A DNA stretch of 6,849 nt, taken from contig JAHEZB010000113.1 in NCBI GenBank assembly GCA_023251285.1, positions 1-6,849 on the forward strand. The letters are read 5' to 3'. The translations under genes were made by a program, and so were the position numbers. The notes under the pieces were generated by a model, which was not told where the DNA came from, searched no databases, and was given only the letters and a program-made list of their open reading frames with translations. Below, piece after piece: positions 1 to 4,138 of this stretch (positions are counted from its first letter, which is position 1; every line of letters starts with the position of its first letter). The stretch comes from Chitinophagaceae bacterium (GTDB lineage: Bacteria; Bacteroidota; Bacteroidia; Chitinophagales; Chitinophagaceae).

Positions 1-117
1 CCCGAGGGAGAAACTGAAACAGAGATTAAAGATCCTTTTCGCAATAATTCTAATGAAGGCAAAAGAAAAAGAAATTTTAGTTTTAAGCTTACCGGCGACA
101 AAAGGAAAAAAGAATAG
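1..117 (+). CDS. C-terminal end of an unidentified plus-strand protein (partial)
   Basis: Frame 1 is open from the first base of the window to a TAG at 115-117, giving 38 codons. The peptide is strongly charged: an acidic opening (PEGETETEIKDPF) followed by a very basic tail (GKRKRNF, then GDKRKKE at the end). Its start lies outside the window. The family is not recognisable from such a short tail; a disordered, lysine/arginine-rich C-terminus is compatible with many Bacteroidota proteins, including large envelope proteins. The gene converges on the eCIS operon, with 128 nt between the two stop codons, so it probably belongs to the flanking chromosome rather than to the injection system. That it is coding is supported only by the open frame to the edge and a stop codon at a sensible place. 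Confidence 0.5.
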   Translation, partial: PEGETETEIKDPFRNNSNEGKRKRNFSFKLTGDKRKKE

Positions 118-245
118 TGGAAACAGGAAAAGGTATTATTAGTTTGTTTGCTGTTGCGTGGCTGCATCTGATGACTACCTCATTCTTACTGTAATCGAAA
201 GTCTTGTAATTATGCTTCTGTTTCCTGATGCAATAATGCAAAATA
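118..245. other. Convergent intergenic region with a spaced 8-bp inverted repeat
   Basis: This stretch separates the plus-strand stop (TAG at 115-117) from the stop of the AAA+ ATPase gene on the other strand. It holds a perfect inverted repeat, GGAAACAG at 119-126 and CTGTTTCC at 218-225, with 91 nt between the arms. No compact GC-rich hairpin followed by a T-run is visible on either strand, so no terminator is called. A minus-strand open frame runs across it (89-277) but has no recognisable content and overlaps genes at both ends. Confidence 0.3.
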
Positions 246-1583
246 TTAGACTGCAAACACCCTTTCTTCCTTTTCATATTCTCTTCTTATTCCTTCGATT
301 ATATCTTTATTCATAATAACAGAACTTCTATTGCTAATCGCTTGCAGGGAAGCGTAATGAATGACATTGATAATAGCAGAACCGGTAAGCTCATATTTGT
401 TTGTGATAGAGGATAAATCCACATCGTCTGCAAGCGATGCTTTTGCAGGAAAAGAGTTTTTCCAGATTTCGTATCGCTCAGAAGCATTCGGCGTGGGAAA
501 ATGGATAATTGCATTAAAACGCCGTATGAATGCCGCATCAATATTGCTTTTATAATTAGAGGCCAGAATAATCAGCCCGGTAAAATCTTCTACTCTCTGC
601 AACAAATAAGAGACCTCCTGGTTGGCATATTTGTCATGCGAATTTTGGACGTTGGTGCGTTTTCCAAAGAGCGCGTCAGCTTCATCGAAAAAGAGAATCC
701 AGTCTTTGTTTTGAGCTTTATTAAAAACCTTTTCCAGGTTTTTTTCTGTTTCTCCAATGTATTTTGAAACCACCTGCGAAAGGTCGATGCGATATACGTC
801 TTTTTGAAATTGCTTTCCAAGAAGGGTTGCAGTTAGTGTTTTACCGGTGCCCGGAGGCCCGTAAAATAATGCACGGAAGCCTGGCTTAATTTTTTTCTCC
901 ATTCCCCAATCATTCATAAAAGACGCATTGTGATCCAGCCATATTTTTATATCCTGTATTTGCTGTTCTGTTTTTCGATTCAGTACCAAATCGTTCCAAT
1001 CCATTTTTGTGAATATATTTTTTGCAGGAAAGTCTGGCCCGAACACAGGCTTCGTAACTGTACCGAGAGTGAACAAATCCACATATTCCTGTTGTAAAAC
1101 AATTTTTCCACTCATTCGTGGTTCGCCATTATTAACAGTTTCAAGTTGAAGAATATTTTCGTTGGCGAAAAAATGGTCAGGTGAAAAATTATGTGACACT
1201 TCTATCCGCTTCTTAATATTATCGCCTCCAAGAATGAATAACGCCGTTTCACCGGTAGGTAAAGTACCTCTGTGATTATTGCCTTTTACTCCCCCTATTT
1301 CAGGAAATTCGCCCCCATTAGGAAGGTATTGCTGAATAAGGATGTCAAGAAAATTAGGCTGAATGTGTGGCGAAAGTGCTAATAACAATATGATGTATTC
1401 TTCGATGTTTAGATTATGGGAACATAAAAAATCATTGAAAGGTGACTCTTCCTTTTCTAAAGTTATCGGAGGAAAATTAAACGGTTGAGCATTTTCTACC
1501 TGAAAAAATGATTGAAGGCGTTTATCACATACTTCCCGAAGGAATTCCAAAGACTGCATGATATTATTATAAGCTCGTTCCAT
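246..1583 (-). CDS. AAA+ ATPase of the contractile injection system (Afp15-like)
   Basis: A 445-residue cytoplasmic AAA+ ATPase. In known eCIS clusters a protein of this type is needed for particle assembly, and that is the inferred role here. The N-terminal ~200 residues are a family-specific region with a helical patch (IILLLALSPHIQP, about 64-76). The ATPase core follows: Walker A GPPGTGKT at 242-249, a pore-loop-like KYIGETE at 274-280, Walker B ILFFDEAD at 296-303, sensor-1 Asn343 in LIILASN, arginine-finger candidates Arg354 and Arg355 in AFIRRF, and a sensor-2-like GSAI at 401-404. All key residues are present, so the enzyme should be active. The ATG at 1583 was chosen because it gives the full N-terminal region; Met9 is an alternative. 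No Shine-Dalgarno sequence precedes it. It is the last gene of the minus-strand run, 45 nt after the preceding eCIS-core gene. Function as a AAA+ protein is near certain; assignment to eCIS relies on the neighbours. Confidence 0.93.
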   Translation of the reverse strand: MERAYNNIMQSLEFLREVCDKRLQSFFQVENAQPFNFPPITLEKEESPFNDFLCSHNLNIEEYIILLLALSPHIQPNFLDILIQQYLPNGGEFPEIGGVKGNNHRGTLPTGETALFILGGDNIKKRIEVSHNFSPDHFFANENILQLETVNNGEPRMSGKIVLQQEYVDLFTLGTVTKPVFGPDFPAKNIFTKMDWNDLVLNRKTEQQIQDIKIWLDHNASFMNDWGMEKKIKPGFRALFYGPPGTGKTLTATLLGKQFQKDVYRIDLSQVVSKYIGETEKNLEKVFNKAQNKDWILFFDEADALFGKRTNVQNSHDKYANQEVSYLLQRVEDFTGLIILASNYKSNIDAAFIRRFNAIIHFPTPNASERYEIWKNSFPAKASLADDVDLSSITNKYELTGSAIINVIHYASLQAISNRSSVIMNKDIIEGIRREYEKEERVFAV

Positions 1584-1628
1584 TAGAATACTGTAGAAGG
1601 TCTTTTATGATTTAGAAAATGTGATGCT

Positions 1629-2720
1629 TCATACACTCGATTTAATTACATTATAATTATTCCCATCCGCGCAACATCTCCAGTCTGCGGTAACATATCT
1701 TGTCGCCGGCCCTTCAATATGTTTATTCCACCACAGCGGCTCTTTATCAACACTCGGAAGGTTGCCACTCGGTCGTGCACCGCCTGCGTTGCCCGTCTTC
1801 CATAGGCCGGCTTTTCTGTTCCTTCCCAAATTTCCTGTAACTGCAATCGGGAAAAACCTGATTTCACCATACGCATACCTTGCACCCGACTTATTTGGTT
1901 TGGAATCATGGCTTGAACTGTCGGTAAAACCAATGCCCTGCCGATAGAAGGTAGATGCATTTGCTTTTACAAAAAACGCCTCCCAGAAAGTAGCAGTAGG
2001 ATTAACGGGACAGGCGCCAATGCCGGGGCAATTCACCTCATTATCATACCTGTCTATTTTCTGGATCAGATAGCCATCTGTGGGGATTGTGTTGTCAATT
2101 TTAAAAGTAAATCTGCGCTCAAAATTTCCACAAGTTCCATCTACATGAGTACCGGCAGATGATACTTTAAGCCTCTGAATAGTACGCGGACGAACATTAT
2201 TTCCTTTTTGTTGAACAACGTGTGTCAACTCATGCGCCAACAATTTTTTTCCATCATCTGATCCGGGACAAAATTGATTTCGATTAAATACAATGTTATT
2301 TCCAACAGTGTAAGCCAAGGCATTAATTGATTTTGCAGAGTGAGCAGCAGCAGTATCTGTATGAATTTTTATATCCGAAAAATCATAACCAAATACCGGT
2401 TCAAAGAATTTTTTTGATTTATCGGGTAGAGAAGAACCTTTGGAAGAAAGCGAATTGATGTATGAAGAAATTTCACTTCCTGCTTTCCTGGATTGCGAAG
2501 AATCTTCTTTTCGTTGCACGCTTTCTTCTTCTTCTTTACATGCTTCACATTTTCTTTGTACTGTTATGACAGGGATTGGTTTTGCTGAAAAAAATGGCTG
2601 ATCCTTTATCATTATCCCTTTAGATTCATTAATGGTGACTTTCGGTTGATACAAATTATTATTTCTATTATTGAACCCGGCTATTTTGCCTGGCTGATGT
2701 GAGGTTTCAAAATAACCCAT
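1629..2720 (-). CDS. eCIS-core (DUF4157) protein with unidentified Cys/Trp-containing C-terminus
   Basis: A 363-residue protein with no signal peptide. Order: YQPKVTI motif (24-30), QPFFSAKP (41-48), one QRKCEAC linker (Cys58, Cys61) with an acidic run, then a DUF4157 domain at about 87-171 containing FGYDFSDIKIH and HELTH (163-167). HELTH fits the HExxH pattern of zinc peptidases, but a proteolytic role for DUF4157 is unproven. Residues ~184-363 look beta-rich, with Cys197, Cys231, Cys237 and a Cys349-Cys350 pair plus several Trp residues; I recognise no catalytic domain there. The first ~171 residues are closely related to the next upstream protein (75 of 92 identical over the core), after which similarity stops. 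Unlike both paralogues it lacks the DxYExEADxMAxxVM segment, a net loss of about 15 residues. The start ATG at 2718-2720 aligns with the paralogue's start. It lies 45 nt before the ATPase gene. The product is likely an eCIS payload or accessory (inference). Confidence 0.88.
   Translation of the reverse strand: MGYFETSHQPGKIAGFNNRNNNLYQPKVTINESKGIMIKDQPFFSAKPIPVITVQRKCEACKEEEESVQRKEDSSQSRKAGSEISSYINSLSSKGSSLPDKSKKFFEPVFGYDFSDIKIHTDTAAAHSAKSINALAYTVGNNIVFNRNQFCPGSDDGKKLLAHELTHVVQQKGNNVRPRTIQRLKVSSAGTHVDGTCGNFERRFTFKIDNTIPTDGYLIQKIDRYDNEVNCPGIGACPVNPTATFWEAFFVKANASTFYRQGIGFTDSSSHDSKPNKSGARYAYGEIRFFPIAVTGNLGRNRKAGLWKTGNAGGARPSGNLPSVDKEPLWWNKHIEGPATRYVTADWRCCADGNNYNVIKSSV
2208..2483 (-). repeat. 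Paralogous DUF4157 segment, copy 1
   Basis: This segment encodes residues 80-171 of the 363-residue protein and aligns without gaps to 3535-3810 in the neighbouring gene, with 75 of 92 amino acids identical. Some stretches are also identical in DNA, for example 2218-2244 against 3545-3571 (27 bases around the HELTH codons). Similarity ends just past HVVQQ, so the pair looks like a gene or module duplication followed by exchange of the 3' ends. Confidence 0.8.
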
Positions 2721-2782
2721 TTTAAATGATTTCTGCCGTTATAATTTTCTCTTTTTAGATTTATTCACAGGCTAATACTGGG

Positions 2783-2826
2783 AGAAAAAAAATTAGAAAA
2801 TCCAGATATTTCCTGGTTTACTGGAT
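2783..2826 (-). terminator. Possible weak terminator or attenuator between two eCIS-core genes
   Basis: Read on the minus strand, a perfect 6-bp stem (ATCCAG pairing with CTGGAT; plus-strand arms at 2821-2826 and 2800-2805) with a 15-nt loop is followed directly by a T-rich run that includes eight consecutive T. A nested CCAG/CTGG alternative exists. The stem is short and only half GC, so complete termination is doubtful. It sits in the longest gap of the operon (148 nt), where it could reduce expression of the last two genes. Confidence 0.35.
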
Positions 2827-2868
2827 GCTGACACCCATTCACGAATAAATTTCCTTGCATTTTATTTG

Positions 2869-4089
2869 TCATTTAAAGTGCCACACCACTCCGACAGAAA
2901 CAGGGCTCCAACTCCAGTCATATCCCTTTGTTGTGCCTAAAGGAACCGAACTGAAATCCACCGGCGCCTTGTCGTCATGTTTGCTTGTACTTATTGAAGA
3001 ACTTGCAATGATAGAAAAATTACTTGTAACATGCCATTCTACTTGCAGTTGTGCCTGCCCGCTGAGTGTTCCCGACGGACTTGAGTAGTTTGCTCCTACT
3101 CCTAAACCTGCTTCAATAAATTCATTTTTATTCCTGCGGAAATGAAGATTGATAAGTGTAAATGCTGCCTGGTAAATCTGTGCATTGTGCGGATCGGGTG
3201 AAAGAGTAAGTTGCATATTTGGTTCATGGCCTAAATCAATGCCAAATGGTGCATTATCATCACCAAAACTTTTTATATTGAAATCTCTGTAAACAAGTGA
3301 AAAGGCATATGTTTCAGGATTTAGAAATAAAGGTGGATTTGGAGAAAGTGATTTGGAAAAATCAAACCCGGGGTGCGCCTTTTCTTTTTCTGTCTCTTTG
3401 TTTTCCGGTGATGCAACGACTGAAGATAATTTATCGTGAGGCGCTGGTAATTCAATATGTTTGGTTATTTGAAGCTTGCTATCATCTTTTTTGTCATCTT
3501 GACGCTGAATACTTTTTTGTAGTGTACAACTTTTTTGCTGCACCACGTGTGTCAACTCATGCGCCAACAATCGTTTTCCATCTTGAGATCCTGGGGAAAA
3601 CTGATTTCTGTTAAATACAATGTTATTTCCTGAAGTATAAGCCAAAGCATTAACAGATTGAGCTGACTTCGCAGCGTCCCGGTCAGTATGAATTTTTACA
3701 TCTGAAAAATCATAACCAAATCTTGGTTCAAAAAAATTTTTTGATTCGCCTGGCAAAGAAGAACCTTTGGAAGAAAGTGAACTGATGTATGAAGATACAT
3801 CGCTACCTGCTTCTGCTGATTGTGGCGAACTTCCTTTTCGTTGTAATTTTTCTTCTTTTTCGCATGCTTCGCATTTTCTTTGCAATGTTGAAACAGAAAC
3901 CGGTTTTGCAGAAAAAAACGGATGTTCATCTACAGGCATTCGCATTACTCTTTCTGCCATCGCATCTGCTTCCTGTTCGTAAACATCATTCGGCTTGTTA
4001 ATGCTAAGTTTTGGTTGATAGAAATAATTACCTCTGTTATTGAAACTGGGTGTTTTGTTCGGCTGATCTATGATTTCAAAATGACTCAT
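2869..4089 (-). CDS. eCIS-core (DUF4157) protein with beta-barrel-like C-terminus
   Basis: A 406-residue protein without a signal peptide. N-terminal order: YQPKLSIN (24-31), DVYEQEADAMAERVMRM (35-51), PFFSAKP (57-63), a QRKCEAC linker (Cys73, Cys76) with an acidic/lysine stretch, then DUF4157 at about 101-185 with FGYDFSDVKIH and HELTH (177-181). A charged linker (~186-255) leads to a C-terminal ~145 residues that alternate polar and apolar residues in about seven strands (for example EAGLGVGANY, AQLQVEWHV, VSVGVVWHFK). These have turn-like breaks and an aromatic residue next to the C-terminus, which resembles a small outer-membrane beta-barrel. A barrel without an export signal would be odd for a normal porin and fits better with delivery by the particle, but this is inference. 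The start ATG at 4087-4089 aligns with that of the downstream paralogue. It follows the 786-residue gene by 49 nt. Confidence 0.88.
   Translation of the reverse strand: MSHFEIIDQPNKTPSFNNRGNYFYQPKLSINKPNDVYEQEADAMAERVMRMPVDEHPFFSAKPVSVSTLQRKCEACEKEEKLQRKGSSPQSAEAGSDVSSYISSLSSKGSSLPGESKNFFEPRFGYDFSDVKIHTDRDAAKSAQSVNALAYTSGNNIVFNRNQFSPGSQDGKRLLAHELTHVVQQKSCTLQKSIQRQDDKKDDSKLQITKHIELPAPHDKLSSVVASPENKETEKEKAHPGFDFSKSLSPNPPLFLNPETYAFSLVYRDFNIKSFGDDNAPFGIDLGHEPNMQLTLSPDPHNAQIYQAAFTLINLHFRRNKNEFIEAGLGVGANYSSPSGTLSGQAQLQVEWHVTSNFSIIASSSISTSKHDDKAPVDFSSVPLGTTKGYDWSWSPVSVGVVWHFK
3535..3810 (-). repeat. Paralogous DUF4157 segment, copy 2
   Basis: This segment encodes residues 94-185 of the 406-residue protein and is the partner of 2208-2483. 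The two align without gaps; the 17 amino-acid differences are mostly conservative. The DUF4157 domain of the 786-residue protein (residues ~137-222) is clearly related but much more divergent, so these two copies arose from the more recent duplication. Confidence 0.8.
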
Positions 4090-4138
4090 CGGGGCGTTGG
4101 CTTTTGTACCTTAATTCGTGCCTTTGATTTGACAAACT

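Noticed and set aside
89..277. A 62-codon minus-strand open frame spanning the convergent junction
   Set aside because: It overlaps the 3' ends of the plus-strand gene and the ATPase gene, has no recognisable motif and mostly translates intergenic DNA.
1646..1960. A 104-codon minus-strand open frame within the 363-residue gene
   Set aside because: It is an alternative frame of a gene whose main frame carries the DUF4157 match; no motif supports it.
2220..2232. Calling the DUF4157 proteins active zinc proteases from the HELTH motif
   Set aside because: HExxH is present in all three proteins, but a third zinc ligand cannot be identified by eye, and activity of the family is not established. 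The motif is reported without an enzymatic claim.
3297..3614. A 105-codon plus-strand open frame, and a shorter one at 2855-3088
   Set aside because: Both are antisense to the 406-residue gene, and their peptides show no domain or plausible start context.
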